Part shown: positions 1-11,147 of the stretch, piece by piece
Layout of the letters: every line of letters starts with the position of its first letter
How positions within the stretch are numbered: position 1 is the first letter of the stretch
Origin: Favolaschia claudopus
Lineage: Eukaryota > Basidiomycota > Agaricomycetes > Agaricales > Mycenaceae
Reading direction: 5' to 3'
NCBI GenBank assembly: GCA_037176885.1
Contig: JAWWNJ010000018.1
Span: forward strand, 1,302,001-1,366,000
Length of the DNA stretch: 64,000 bases
Position numbers and translations under genes: made by a program
The notes under the pieces: generated by a model
Told to the model about the DNA's origin: nothing
The model's input: only the letters and a program-made list of their open reading frames with translations
The model's database searches: none

Positions 1-208
1 TGTGGTCCATTATGATGCCCCAGACCTTCCGATGATAGGTATTGGGAAAGGGTCTCTTCCAAGGAATTTTATCATGCATTTTCCTGGCCTGAGCCATTGC
101 AGTCGTGGAGAAATACAGCGGACTTTCCATATCCGGATACTTTACGCAATAGCGAGTACATACAATCCCCTCGTTAATCCTCTCCGCTCTCTTTTCCCCT
201 TTTGTACA

Positions 209-462
209 TACTGTAGTATTTCGACCAAATGTTCACTGGGTGTCACCTGTCACCAACAATGTTCACTGGACGAGGTGTTCACAGCACAGCAAATTACCTT
301 ATGCGGCAGGCCGGCGAATGCCGGCCGAGAATTTTTTGACGTTTTTTGTCCATTTTGGGCCGAAAAAACTCGATGTCACCGGTACCGGTACCAAAAGTGT
401 TCAGTTCAGTTCACAGGTGCCTGTCACCCGTCACCTGAACATTTGATCGAAATACTACAGTA
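209..462. mobile_element. TA-flanked MITE, family A (copy 1)
   Basis: A 254-bp element bounded by TA on both sides, with inverted ends beginning CTGTAGTATTTCGA and extending about 25 bp (the next bases, YCAAATGTTCA, also match). There is no coding sequence. TA duplication and the CTGTA start suggest mobilisation by a Tc1/mariner transposase. Internal sequence is shared with copy 2 at 4824-5082. Confidence 0.75.
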
Positions 463-796
463 TTCTTCAGCCTTGATTCATACCCACCCCAAGTCTCCCT
501 CTTCCCCTTCCTTCCCGTTCCGTCTCAAATATTTGATACTAGCGTGTATTTGCAGCCCCCCGAAACACGATTTTTTGGCAGCGAGACTCGCTTAGGATTT
601 GGTGAGACTCGCTTATCATTTTGTGAGAGTGGTGGGAATTTCGTCGGAAGAGTCCGAAGACTTCTGTTTTGCGATGCGTTACTTCGTGTCACTCCCGTCA
701 CACTACACGCGTCGACGCGTCTTCCACTGCACCATGCTCTCCGCTGCGCGTCTGTGTCCTTCCAGAGGACCCAACTATCCAAAACTCTGCCCATAG
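463..796. other. Non-coding stretch with direct repeats
   Basis: No gene seen. At 572-628 there are tandem variants of the motif GGTGAGACTCGCTTA. The same motif recurs on the far side of the Harbinger gene pair (3757-3773 and 4093-4120), so these may be subterminal repeats of that element or an older repeat it inserted into. Confidence 0.4.
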
Positions 797-935
797 TAGT
801 GCTGCCGGGAGCTGAGCTGAACTCCGAGCTCCATGGTCGAAAAAGGAAATGATGGATCAAAAACGGCTGTAAAAGGAAATTTTGGCCGAGCTACCTCGAG
901 TTCAGCTCGCCTCAGCTCAGCTCCCGGCAGCACTA
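797..935. mobile_element. Hairpin MITE, AGTGYTGCCGGG family (copy 1)
   Basis: A 139-bp inverted repeat bounded by TA with ends AGTGCTGCCGGGAGCTGAG. The arms are long relative to the loop, so it would fold as a hairpin. A longer relative with the same ends lies at 50351-50788. Confidence 0.7.
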
Positions 936-1064
936 GCCCATAACAACCAGCCCCACCTCTCTGACGACATTCGCCGATCCTGCGTCATCGCGCCACTCGG
1001 CTAGGCGGGACAGAAACTGTAGAAAAGGCGGCGTCGCTGGTGCGTCTGTTCTACACAACAAACC

Positions 1065-2333
1065 ATGGCTTCCACTAATAATGTTCCACTTGACCCCAGT
1101 CTCGATCCCGCCAACCTTCCGACTCTTTCCCCTTGTCTGCTTCAGCCGATGATTGGCGAGGATGCTGGCGATTTCTGGCAGCAGACGGAACTCGGCTTCT
1201 ACGTGCCCAACTATCTGTATCCACCGCCCACACAGTCTGCCTTCTATCCCCCCCAGCAACCCCTTCCTTCTCCTTCTCCTGAAGAGGAATTCCCTCCCTC
1301 CATTCCTCTTCCTTCCCCGGCACCTCTTCGCGATGCCATGAATCTGCCGCGCGGGCCGCTCCCATCGAAGCAGGCGTCAGCAGAATATACTCAGCCTGAA
1401 AAGGTGTCTGTCCACGACCCCGTTCTCACTCCGCAGCCTGCAGCGAGCGAGAATAGCGAGACGGCCAACAAGAAGACTACGAAGCCACGCGCCGTAATTG
1501 GCGGCAGGGACCTGCTTCAAATCGGGCGTGCTGTAGTCAAGCTCAAGCCATTCCTCGCTGGGCACGGAGATGTTGGCAAGCTCTGGAAGGCAGTAAACCA
1601 GCATTTGCGCGACAACGGTTTCCGACATGAAGTCGCGTCCTCCACCATTCAGAGCAAGGCGCACGCTCTAGTTGCGTTCAAGAAGGTGCGTGCTGGTTTG
1701 TCTATTTGTTTTCGTCACCGCTAATCGTTTCGACAGGATCCAACCTGCGAGGAAGCGAGATCAGTCGTGTCGCACATCAAGGACGACGTCGCTGTCCTCA
1801 TCGCCTCCACCCTCGAGCAGATGGAGCAGCAATGGGATGATGCAAAGGATAAGTCCGACGCCGCGAAGCAGGAGTTTAAAGAGGTGAGTTTTTATCTGTC
1901 TCTTGCGCTTACGTTCGCTGATCAGCTTGTACAGAAAACCGAGGCAGACGCTGCTGCTGGCGAGAGGATCCGCGCGAAGTCGATGATTGCGCGCAAGCGC
2001 CGTCGTTCGGTGACGCCGCCTCCCAAGGATGACACTGACGATGAAGCTGGCGACGCTTCCGGATCGTCTGCTGGAGGGCCCTCCGCCGAAGGGTCTTTCA
2101 ACGACAGCGAGGGGTCGAAGAAGAAGACGACGAAGAAGCGCAAAACCGATCGCCGCACCGATCCGCCCGCTGTTGCAGAGTTAACTCAACTTCTCAAGGC
2201 CGACATGGATGAGCGCCGGGAGTACAACAAGGAGAACAATGCGTTGATGCATAAGTACCTCGACGATGTAAATGACGGGCGGAAGGAGATGATGGGGCTG
2301 CTTGCGAAGTTGCTTAGCAGCGATAAAAATTAG
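1065..2333 (+). CDS. Harbinger-associated Myb/SANT-like protein
   Basis: Predicted three-exon gene: 1065-1685, 1737-1883 and 1935-2333, joined across GT...AG introns of 51 bp. The first intron has a CTAATC branch-like motif. The 388-aa product has a proline-rich N-terminus (residues 50-100), a Myb/SANT-like region around residues 145-207 (LWKAVNQHLRDNGF, then AFKK at the splice site), an acidic/serine segment and basic clusters (RKRRRS, KKKTTKKRKTDRR) that look like nuclear localisation signals. The C-terminus is charged and probably helical. It converges on the transposase at 2419-3641 with an 85-bp gap. PIF/Harbinger elements usually need a Myb-like partner for nuclear import and DNA binding, so that is the inferred role. 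The protein at 46069 shares the same exon pattern. Confidence 0.7.
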
Positions 2334-2418
2334 TTCGTCTTGTGTCTGACTTATAACGCAAATAGCGCAAAAAAAATGTAATTGTATCCTGTATTCTGTA
2401 TTCTATGTTTCTAAGTAG

Positions 2419-3641
2419 TTAATCATGGAAGTATTCCTCTAATGTCGGCGGCTCGCATTCGAAAGCTATTGAGGTTTGGTTGGGTCGTATGCAGTTGTGT
2501 GCATTTGTTAGCAGCACTGCGACGCGATAATACCGACCAACGGGTGAAGCATGAAGCTTGTGCTTCCACCACGCATGTATGAAGGGCCAGAGCGCAATGA
2601 CTCCTCCAAACCCATGCTCGACTGAGATCCGAACTCTCGACATCTCTGCATTCCATTCCGTCTCGTCTTCTGTTCGCTGTCCTGCCCCCGAAAACGGACT
2701 CTGCAGAATTGCGCTGAGTCCGTAAGCCGGATCGCCGAATAGTTGGTAATACCGGTCTTCTGGGGGCGTATTATCGTCGGTTCCTGGACGAGTGGCATGC
2801 TCGCGACTCCATTCAATGAGTCCAGAGACTCGAAGAAGATGGTTGTCGTTGCGACGACCTTCCATGGGACCGAAGAGATGGCCAATTAAACCGTTGGGTA
2901 GCTTTACTCCTTGATATTTTAGGGCGTGGATTTTTTTGTGTCCATTGAAGGCCTGTCGCTCATCCTTGCTAGGATGACAGATGCGTCGGATGGTGCAGTC
3001 GAGGAAACCCCAGACGTAGCGAAGGGGTGCGCCAGCCTGGTGAATCACATCGGCATACATGTCGAGTTTGTCGGGTGCGAGAACCCCGTCCGTGTCGAAA
3101 TTGAGAAGGTGGCTCCATCGTTCATCAAGCCAAATGGTGAGCTCGTTGACGATTTCGGAGATGGAAGACTGCGAACGGTCGTACTTCATGCAGAGATCGT
3201 AGGTGTCCTCCGCCGATTTGTACCGTGCAAGTAACATACATAAAGCCTCGACGGCGCTGAATTTATAGCGGTTTTGAGTGATGAAAGGATCTGGGATGTC
3301 GAGTGCCTGAGCTAGGTCCACGAGTTCGGCAGCATAGAACCTGCGAGACGAGTCGCAGTTTGAGCGCGTTAAATCAATCAAGTTGAAGAACCATACCTGA
3401 AGCGGTACAACGCATCCCGCGGCCTTAGAGATTCCAGCCATTCCGTAGTTATCCGTTGTCCTCCCTGCTCTGGGCGAGTCCGTTCCGGTCGAGGGCGGCG
3501 AGAGATCTCGTGCTGCAGAGCAGCTATTGCGGTGTGCATCACACCAGTGTTGCCAGAGTCGCTTCGCATCAAGAACAGGTCGCTGGCATCGTTCAAGATA
3601 GGAAGGATGATGGCTAGGATGAGTTTCTTTAGGGTACGCAT
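2419..3641 (-). CDS. PIF/Harbinger DDE transposase
   Basis: Two exons on the minus strand: 3641-3397 and 3340-2419, with a 56-bp GT...AG intron (3341-3396). I chose the ATG at 3641 because the longer open frame upstream runs into a neighbouring MITE and is in the wrong frame for exon 1. The 388-aa product matches the DDE_Tnp_4 family. First D in WGFLDCTIRRICHP, second D in YQLFGDPAYG, and E in VRISVEHGFG. GHLFGPMEGRRND lies between the two aspartates, and the C-terminus ends PPTLEEYFHD. All catalytic positions are present and I see no stop or frameshift, so it may still be active. It should cut and paste its own element with 3-bp target duplication, together with the convergent Myb-like gene. 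The outer inverted repeats of this copy could not be located. Confidence 0.8.
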
Positions 3642-3771
3642 GAGGGGTGGTTGGGGGTGGTAGATGGTGGTTAACGCGTAAGTGAAGTGCGGAGCGCTGG
3701 ATGAGGTCACGTTGCTGTGTTGGCTGATGACGTATCTCGGCCCCACTTTGTCCGATTTTGTGAAACTCGCT

Positions 3772-4087
3772 TACAGCTGTTCCGGAATACCTTGGCATGT
3801 TCACATTTTTTTGCACCGAACTCGCACATTTGATGGACTGATATGATGCACCTTTAAAGGAAAGGATCGCCTCGGCTAGCGACGCCGCAGCGGCTACGCA
3901 CCGGCTATGAAACGGGGAGAAGTCCTCGGAAAAATGACATTACTGTATGAGAAGAGATGGCAGAAAGCGTCGAGAACAGCGGCATTCGGCCCAAATCTCC
4001 ATAAATGGTGCATCATATCAGCTCGATCAAAAGTGACAAAGTGCGCAAAAAAATGTGAACATGCCAAGGTATTCCGGAACAGCTGTA
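3772..4087. mobile_element. MITE with CAGCTGTTCCGG ends
   Basis: A 316-bp TA-flanked element whose first and last 40 or so bases are inverted copies starting CAGCTGTTCCGGAATACC. Inner parts of the arms also match with mismatches. The ends resemble those of the 42-45 kb Tc1/mariner element (CAGCTGTTTCGGAA), so it may be a non-autonomous relative. Confidence 0.75.
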
Positions 4088-4134
4088 AGATTCGGTGAAA
4101 CTCGCTTATCATTTGGTGAGATCTGGCCAAAAAA

Positions 4135-4300
4135 GAGCTGCATTTTGGCAAACGGTGAAAATCAAATTTCAGTTCGAAAAACTAAGCGAGTTTGGTGAAA
4201 AACTACAGTGGGCTGCGCACTGTTTTGCGGCTCCACAACCAAAATTTGGTTAGCGGGAACTGAAGAAAAAAATCATTTTTCACCGTTTGCCAAAGTGCTC
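4135..4300. mobile_element. Small inverted-repeat element
   Basis: A 166-bp segment starting GAGCTGCATTTTGGCAAACG and ending with an inverted copy (GAGCACTTTGGCAAACG), with 25 or so matching bases per arm. It has no coding sequence. The GAGCA start resembles the ends of the Harbinger element at 45669-48456. Confidence 0.55.
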
Positions 4301-4823
4301 TAATACACTCTACTGTTACTCTTCAAGCTTTCATTCCCATGTGTGATACTTAAACTTCTTTTCCTCTTTTGTTATAGTCTATATTACCGTTTCCGAACTA
4401 CCTACTATACGAAATCCCCGCCAACCCTTACCGTACTGCTGCATAGCTCTTCCGTAGCCAGGTACAGCATATATCAGAACTTCAAATCAAAAAAAATCAA
4501 ATCAAATCAACTGCAGCCAATGTTCACGGTATAGCGTGTACGCTGTTGTGCTGGCGGGTTGCCGGTAATTGATGGGATTTTACCCTATATGGTGCGTGGG
4601 AGTGTTACATAAGCGGCAAATTTCGCCATCGTCCCAAACCAAAATGGCTCCAATCGCTGAAAAACTCATTTCTGCATTCAAAAAAAAAAATGGGTTGTAA
4701 GAATGGTCTACTCCTCCATCCCAAGAAATTATTTTGAATTCTGAGACCAGGGATGTCTTCCATTTGCTCAAATACACCATTTCTAGGTCCCACTTTTTAC
4801 CCTAATGTTTTGTGGCCAGAGCT

Positions 4824-5082
4824 TACTGTACTAATCCGACCGGTTGTTCACGTTATGTGTGACGGCCCGTCGTGAACTGAACTTTTTGAAGGTGGTGACG
4901 AGTGACACCGAGTTTTTTAGGGCAAGAAAATCGAAAAAATCTCCAGCCGGCATGTGCCGAGCAACGCCGGCCTACCATATATGGTAATTTTGATGTGATT
5001 GACGTGTTGTGAACAACTTGTCCAGTGAACAATTTGGGTGACGGGTGACACCCGGTGAACGACCGGGCGGATTAGTACAGTA
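4824..5082. mobile_element. TA-flanked MITE, family A (copy 2)
   Basis: A 259-bp element with inverted ends CTGTACTAATCCG, bounded by TA. Its interior is recognisably related to copy 1 at 209-462, including GTTCACTGGAC and GGGTGACACC blocks. Confidence 0.75.
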
Positions 5083-5950
5083 ATGGCTGTCACACTTTGG
5101 TCATGTGACCGCTCGTTGTAAGTGACTGACGCCTACCTTACATGAAAATCGGGGTACCGAGGTACATGATTTTCATGTACCCCTACCTTTACAGTGGAGG
5201 CAAGAATTGTAGTGGTCGAAATCAAGCGCGTCTCGGGACCTCGATACGATACAAGGAAATTGGTGTCAGCAGGAGGTTAACCGACCGATCAGCTGGGTCC
5301 ACTCAGCATGCTGAGTCTCACAGCCACCTTCCCACCGCGCCAATATGTACGGCAGACTCGGCCCACCCGCCAATGTTAAGTGACGATGTCACATGCGTAA
5401 CACTCAACAATTCTCGTTCTTTCCCTCACCATTCTGGCCTGCTTCCGATCCTCACATCGCTAAACATCCTCGCGTTGAGAAAATACTGTGCTAGGCTCGC
5501 CAAATATTGTGTTTTCTCGCCGTTACACCTCCCAAATGCTCAACATTTTGGACTCAAAATCTTGTCTCGCACCACCCTCGCGCTTCCCTTCCTTACCTCA
5601 AAGTCGTACTCGATGTTCTTCTGGACCTTCCGGCAGCCTTCAGCACTACAACTGCTGGCTTTCTTCTGTGTTTTTAAGCTCTAGGCTTAGTAGATGGTGG
5701 TGGCTACCTGATACCAGTCATTTACTACTTACTCTTGCGGCATTAGACAGTTTGTGCCCACGCCGCATGCGGCTTTTGACACTTGTGCAAAGCCGCACGG
5801 GCTTTTTCATTCAAAATGTGTCGGAATGGGCTAGAATCATACATACAGCATGTTTAATAGACTGTAAACGATATTCACAACCCAAATGCTGAAACGGAGG
5901 CAAGACAGCGTGGGAATCCTTTGATGATCGCCAGCACATAGCCATCATTT
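5083..5950. other. Non-coding stretch
   Basis: I see no convincing gene. At 5145-5187 a GGTAC/CATGAAAATCATG palindromic block occurs that is also found in the element nested at 53230. At 5320-5440 the sequence resembles the right flank of the LTR retrotransposon (15215-15310), so it is an older dispersed repeat. Confidence 0.4.
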
Positions 5951-6000
5951 TCTTGTACCAGCCTTCACCTCGCACCTCACAGTCACCGCGCTCACTCGCA

Positions 6001-7280
6001 ATGGGCCGCGCTCGAAAGAAAGCGAAGGAAAGCACTCCGCTCCCCGCCACACGTCGCTCCACCCGCCTGAGGACGAAACCAGCCCGTGCACGCGGCCCAG
6101 GTCCTGTGGCAGCATCCGAACCCCCGGATTCCCCTCAGCGCGAAAGCAGCCCTCCTTGGCCGTGTATTGTGGGGAGCCAGCTCCCGGACGAAGACTCCGA
6201 CTCCGACCGACAATCCTCTGCCGAACCCGACCAGCCCAGCGAGTCTAGCGGCGACGACGGCGCCTCCGACGAAGAGAATGGTCCTGTGGGCGGATCCCAA
6301 GCAGCGAACGCCCGCTCTTCTCATTGGCAGTCCTGGGAGGATCGATATCTTGCCGTGGCGGTTGACCAGACGCGTCCTTTTCTGCTCCCCCCCCCTCTCA
6401 ACGCGTGGAAGGGTGGGAGGGGACGTCCCAGGTTTTATTGCGCGACAGTAGTGCTGTGGGTCCTAAGTCTGTCGTCAACAGGACCGGCAATGCGTGTAAA
6501 ACCAGATTCATGAAGCTCATGGCGGAGCATAAGGTGTGTCATGATCTCTCGAGCCTCAATTTATACTTGCTTCTCGCCAGAAAGGTGAAACTGAGTCTCG
6601 CATGAAAACTGGCGCAGTTGAGGAGATATCCAACCATGTCAAGGTAATATACTTTCACTCAACCGTTCCTTCGGCTGTAGAACTGAGTTTCCTAAGCTCA
6701 TGACTGAACTCCGAGCAATCATGGACGACCAACGTGAAGCGGGGAAGGCATCGACTGCCAAATCAAAACAGAAGGCTGATGTCGAAGCGCAAGCTGGTCG
6801 AGAGCTCCGCGACGCCGCAATGCAAGGACTATCCCGGCGTGAAGGTCTGACCGATGTTTCACAGCTCGACGGTTCGTCTGTTCGTGAGAAGCAAGGGCAA
6901 CGAAAGTGAGTACTGCTTTCCGTATGTTTCCTACAATTCCTAATTCTCGTAGGCGCGGTCGCCCTCCCCTTCAAGACACTGACCATCATAACCAGGCACA
7001 TTCATCGACCTCCAACGCGGAGGGCGAACCTCCCTCGAAGCGTCGCCGCCGTCACAATGTCATCAAAGATGTTCTTCAGAATCGCAGCGAAGATGACGAG
7101 AAGCGGCTCGACGAAGCTCGCAATCGTTCCGACCAGCAACACACAGCAGTTCTAAACGCTCTCACTGCCCTGACGACCGAAATCAAGGGAATGCAGGAGG
7201 ATAATCGTGCCAATCGCGATGCGGGAGAGACATCGCGTACTACCGAGATACTCGCCGAACTCGTTGCTAAAAAATTCTAG
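6001..7280 (+). pseudogene. Harbinger-associated Myb/SANT-like protein, frameshifted
   Basis: ATG at 6001 opens a serine/acid-rich N-terminus followed by SHWQSWEDRYLAVAV, the start of a Myb/SANT-like domain. The domain continues in another frame (VEGWEGTSQVLL, then GNACKTRFMKLMAEHK) after a shift in the run of ten C around 6386-6395. That is either a real frameshift or a homopolymer sequencing error. GT...AG introns follow at about 6534-6581 and 6908-6951. The last exon (6952-7280) encodes a basic cluster (KRRRR) and a helical C-terminus. The gene converges on a decayed Harbinger transposase (7355-8251), repeating the two-gene layout at 1065-3641. It has little direct sequence similarity to the proteins at 1065 and 46069, so it belongs to a different subfamily. 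Confidence 0.6.
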
Positions 7281-7354
7281 TCACTAGTCACTATTTCCTT
7301 TATTTCACGCCATGTCTTTGTTCATGTAGTATATTTTGTACCGTACAAGCTATC

Positions 7355-8251
7355 TTAATTTACCGTATTTTGTGTATAGCCTTCCAATTCATCATCTGGT
7401 GCATCCATCTCCGCCCACGGTGCCTGAAAGCACCATGCATCGAGGTCTTCATCCTCAACAGCGTCACCGCGTAGGTATTCCGCAAGCGTCGGTGGTTGGC
7501 ATCGGAAATATGGGCGATGCAGGATTGTGTGGCAGTTGCACAGGAGCACCGCAACCAGATAGTACAACCCGACGGGCTGCAAGAGAAGTTTTTGGTTTTG
7601 GAAAAATCCAGGAATGCGAACTGCTGCCCCAGCTCCTTGAACACCCATTCGACCGGCTCGCGAATCCGACTCATCCTTGTGTTGAAAAGCTGTTGATCCT
7701 CGGTCAATGTAGCACCTTTAAAAGGTGTACAGACATGGGTTGATACAGTATAAGCGGGATCACCGTAGACAACAGATGATGACATGATATTTCAGGCAGT
7801 GGATTCGTTTCCAGCCGTTGTAAACGAGTCGCTGGTTGTATACGGGACGACTGATTTCTTCCAGTGTACCATCCATCAGGGAGCAGACATGGGGATGGGG
7901 GCAGCCTTTAGCAGTCATGCAGTCGGCGAATTGTTCGAGGGTGTGCGGAGTGAGTCGGGTTGGATCGAACCGAAGCAAATGTTTCCAGCGATCAAAAATA
8001 TACTGGGCGGTAAGCCGTGTAATGCGTGAGAAGCGTGTAGCCTCCCATCCGAACTGCATTTCGACATCGCAGAGTCGTGCAAGGGAAGCCAAACGGCAGA
8101 GAAGCATACAGAGGGCCGTAAAGGAGTCTTCTTTGATACGAGTTTGCGGACAGTTGAAGGCTTCGGGTAGGTTAAGGTACAAAACCAGCTGGTTGACCTC
8201 GGCATATGTGAATCTAAGAGATCTTGAGCTGATACATAGGATTCCGAGCAC
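7355..8251 (-). pseudogene. PIF/Harbinger transposase, decayed
   Basis: Reading leftward from about 8251, the segment matches the N-terminal helical part of DDE_Tnp_4 transposases (YAEVNQLVLYLNLP), then SLMDGTLEEISRP with the first D and GWKRIHCLKYH. The next residues should be the GPxEGRR region, but the frame passes straight to VVYGDPAY (second D). About 60 codons are therefore missing near 7785. The E follows in REPVEWVFKEL, and a further frameshift leads to the conserved C-terminus QPPTLAEYL. Internal deletion plus at least two frame changes make it inactive. It pairs with the Myb-like gene at 6001-7280. Confidence 0.7.
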
Positions 8252-9640
8252 AGGACGAACCGGAATTGCTCGAAAAAGACCGAAGCGCTGAGTGATGTCA
8301 GATCAATCTTCCCCGGAGGCGGGCGTGAACCGTGTTATCTGGGACAGATTTGAGCAAGAAATGACTTGGTCAGTATAATCAAAAACTGGACAATTGTGAA
8401 GGAAACTGCTCCTCCACTGGGCAATAGAGCCATACCTGGCGCTTGTAGATAGCCCTTGAGTATCAAATATACACCCTATGCCCATGATATGATTGTGCTC
8501 TCTCGAGGACGACATTGATGGGAGTTTCCTTTTTAGGTAATGCATTTAATTTCGCCGCAACTGTATGATCACCTCCTTCCAACATCAGCCAATCCGAGCG
8601 ACGTGCAACTCATAATGCGGCGGAGCGGCTGAGACGAGAGACGCTTCAACAGAAGATTATGGTAAGTGGCAATCCTTGCGACAGGTTTCCTTCATTGACA
8701 CTAAGGTAGACGTCGCTCCGATCCCGCCAAGGGGATACCGATCCGCGAAATCCGTACCAGGGGTCGAAGTTTTTTTTTCAGCGACTTCGGGCGACCCCCC
8801 CTCCCTTCCTGCTGCCGTAATATGCCTTATATGGTAAATTCACGTGATCTTCCCACCGCCCAATTTGTTAGCTGTATCAAATTTATGTATTTTGGGACTC
8901 AACATCAGCATTTGAAGCGAAGAACCTGTTATTTTGCACATTTCCACGCACCTGCACTGTGCAAAATTGATATTTCTCAATGTCAGCAACCAGTCCTTCT
9001 GGACCAAACAACAGCATACACACTGACAGCCGAGGCTGCCGAGAGGCCCGAGCGGCGGTCAAACCAATCTGACGGTGACAATGGTGGCCAGAGTTGGATC
9101 TGAAGTACCGAATTGCTAAAATAAGGCTGTAGAGCAACGTACCTAGCATATATCTGCTGCATACAACCCTCAGAACCGAGTTACAAAAAATCATATGAAA
9201 GTTTTTTCTCGAGGCCCTTGGGACCCCCCTCCCCCCCTTCTATATAAGGAAATTTCTTATCTCGGAAGGCCCTTGGATCCCGCACCCTTATATAAGCATT
9301 ACGTTTGCACAGCCACCCGCCAAATCGCGAGGGTAATAATTTGCTTTTGCTAGGCTCTGGAGGGCCGGAAATTTTTTTTGCAGTCCCATTTCTTGAATTT
9401 TAAGCAAATCTGTAGCAAATCTTTGTACCTTCTACTGTTTTATTCAATCCTAAGAACAATAAGTACTGCCCACTGTAGACACGCAAATTGAATGTTGGAA
9501 TTGACTTTGAAGATATACAAATCATAAATAGTTCAATCAGTTGTATTGGTAATATTCACTGAAGCATATAGGACAATACAGAGCCTTTATGGATGTAACA
9601 GGTGCTTTGCTACAACTTCGACAAAAAATGTTGCGGCGGC
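8252..9640. other. Mostly non-coding stretch
   Basis: No convincing gene. The part around 8515-8570 is shared with 30630-30690 (GGGAATTTCCTTTTTAGG block) and may belong to the decayed transposase's upstream exon. Around 9210-9300 the motif GGCCCTTGGGA/T and a TATATAAG block each occur twice. Confidence 0.35.
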
Positions 9641-9650
9641 GAGGTGCGGC

Positions 9651-10248
9651 GACACACAAAACTGACAACAAAAATTTTCCCACCCGATTTTTTGAAAAGT
9701 GCACCAATCGATAGATCTCGTTGAACGCTCTCTATCCATATATAAATCACTCAAAACTATCGAGCGGTTGGGCCGCAAATAGCCGAACGAGCTACGTAAC
9801 ACTCAAAATTTTGGCTGCCGTCATGAATTTCATGATAAATCGATGAAAAAATACATAATAGACGCCGATTGGCTGAGAGAATATGATTCTGAATGAAAGA
9901 AAGGATTCTATCGAGCCGTTGTAGAGATATACATAAAAATGTTTTTGACTATTACATCACCTGTCAAACACATAAATCCCGTGCTGATGTTCCATAAGGG
10001 GCAATGGGTGGCAGTGCCCAAAAAAAACTCATTTTTTTTCGATCCTCGGAAATCGCCTCAAACAGCAAATCTGGGAAACGGCTTTCGGCCAAAAATTTGG
10101 CCGCCGCAACTTTCTCGTAGGAAAAACTTCGGAGCATGGTTTTTGAGCTCTTTGGGTAATTCTGAGTCCAGGAAAATTAAAACTGGGTCCCAAATAACTC
10201 TAGGTCAGTCGTAACGTGACTTGTCAGTTTTGTGTGTCCACAACTGTA
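9651..10248. mobile_element. TIR element, family C (copy 1)
   Basis: About 600 bp, non-coding. The right end carries the inverted terminus seen in copy 2 at 33465 (CAGTTGTGG, then CAAAACTGACAAG), followed by TA. The left end keeps only the inner part (CACACAAAACTGAC), so its outermost bases have diverged or are lost. The two copies align over nearly their full length. Confidence 0.65.
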
Positions 10249-10251
10249 AGG

Positions 10252-10675
10252 TAGACGACACGCAAATACGGACAACCCTCCAAATCCGATGATGTGGTCC
10301 TTTTCCCCCCATTTTGCGCAGATATGCCAAATCGGCTCCCAACATTTTGTGCAGAAGTGTCCTGATTGCGATGAGAACCATGTCCGAACTGTGTTGCGGG
10401 GCAGGGAAAAAAGTTATATCCAAATCTTGTGTCAGGATCAGTCTTGATGTGTAAAGTTTCACACGAGTACTTGTCACTTCCAGCGGTGAATAACTTTGTC
10501 AATTCTGAAGCTGAAGTAAAATGGTTTGGTGGTACCATATACAGGATGGGTCTCTACAATATGTTGGGAGCCGATTTTGCAAATTGTTCCTTAAATCTAG
10601 GAAAAGGACCATTTTGATGAATATCTTGTCCATTCTTCCCAATTTGGAGGGTTGTTCGTATTTGCGTGTCGTCTA
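10252..10675. mobile_element. TA-flanked MITE, family D
   Basis: A 424-bp element with arms beginning GACGACACGCAAATACG and matching over about 33 bp at the ends, with further inverted blocks inside (GGTCCTTTTCC, AATCGGCTCCCAACA). Bounded by TA. Its left end lies 3 bp from element C1 and its right TA is shared with the next element. Confidence 0.75.
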
Positions 10676-11138
10676 TGGTGCGCATCGCTTAAACACCACC
10701 AAACAAGAACGAAATTTATAGCACCTGATCAGAAGCTTCCCACGACTGATCCTCTGGCCAAAACACTCCGATTAGGTAGTAGAGTAAACCCCCTAGAGGG
10801 ATATTCCATCCGCTCAAAACTCACAATAAATATATTTTTCTTGAGGCGGATTTGAGACATCAATGATGCGATCACTAAATCAGTCACGTGTACGTATGTA
10901 ACACTCCCTATTTAGGTCAGGTCAAGCAAGAACAATATTTTTGAATGTCCTTCTAGTAGCCTATAGTGTGTCTGCTACATACTTGAAGGCTGAAAAAGCT
11001 TGACAAAGTGATCCTGACTTCCACCCGACGCTGAAAGACAATATATATTTTGAAAAAATTCTCTCCGGCGATTTGAGACATCATTGATCGCATCAATGAT
11101 GGGACCTATTTGGTGGTGTTTAAGCGATGCGCACCATA
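10674..11138. mobile_element. TA-flanked MITE, family E (copy 1)
   Basis: A 465-bp element with 28-bp inverted ends starting TGGTGCGCATCGCTTAAAC, bounded by TA. A partial copy with the same end lies at 37617-37774. Confidence 0.75.
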
Positions 11139-11147
11139 CCTTAACAT

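Noticed and set aside
3642..3816. Longer N-terminus for the first Harbinger transposase
   Set aside because: It is in a different frame from exon 1 and enters the MITE at 3772; the spliced model from 3641 matches the related gene at 48276.
5142..5684. 180-codon open frame on the plus strand
   Set aside because: Starts in a palindromic repeat and crosses older dispersed repeat sequence; no domain, no splice context.
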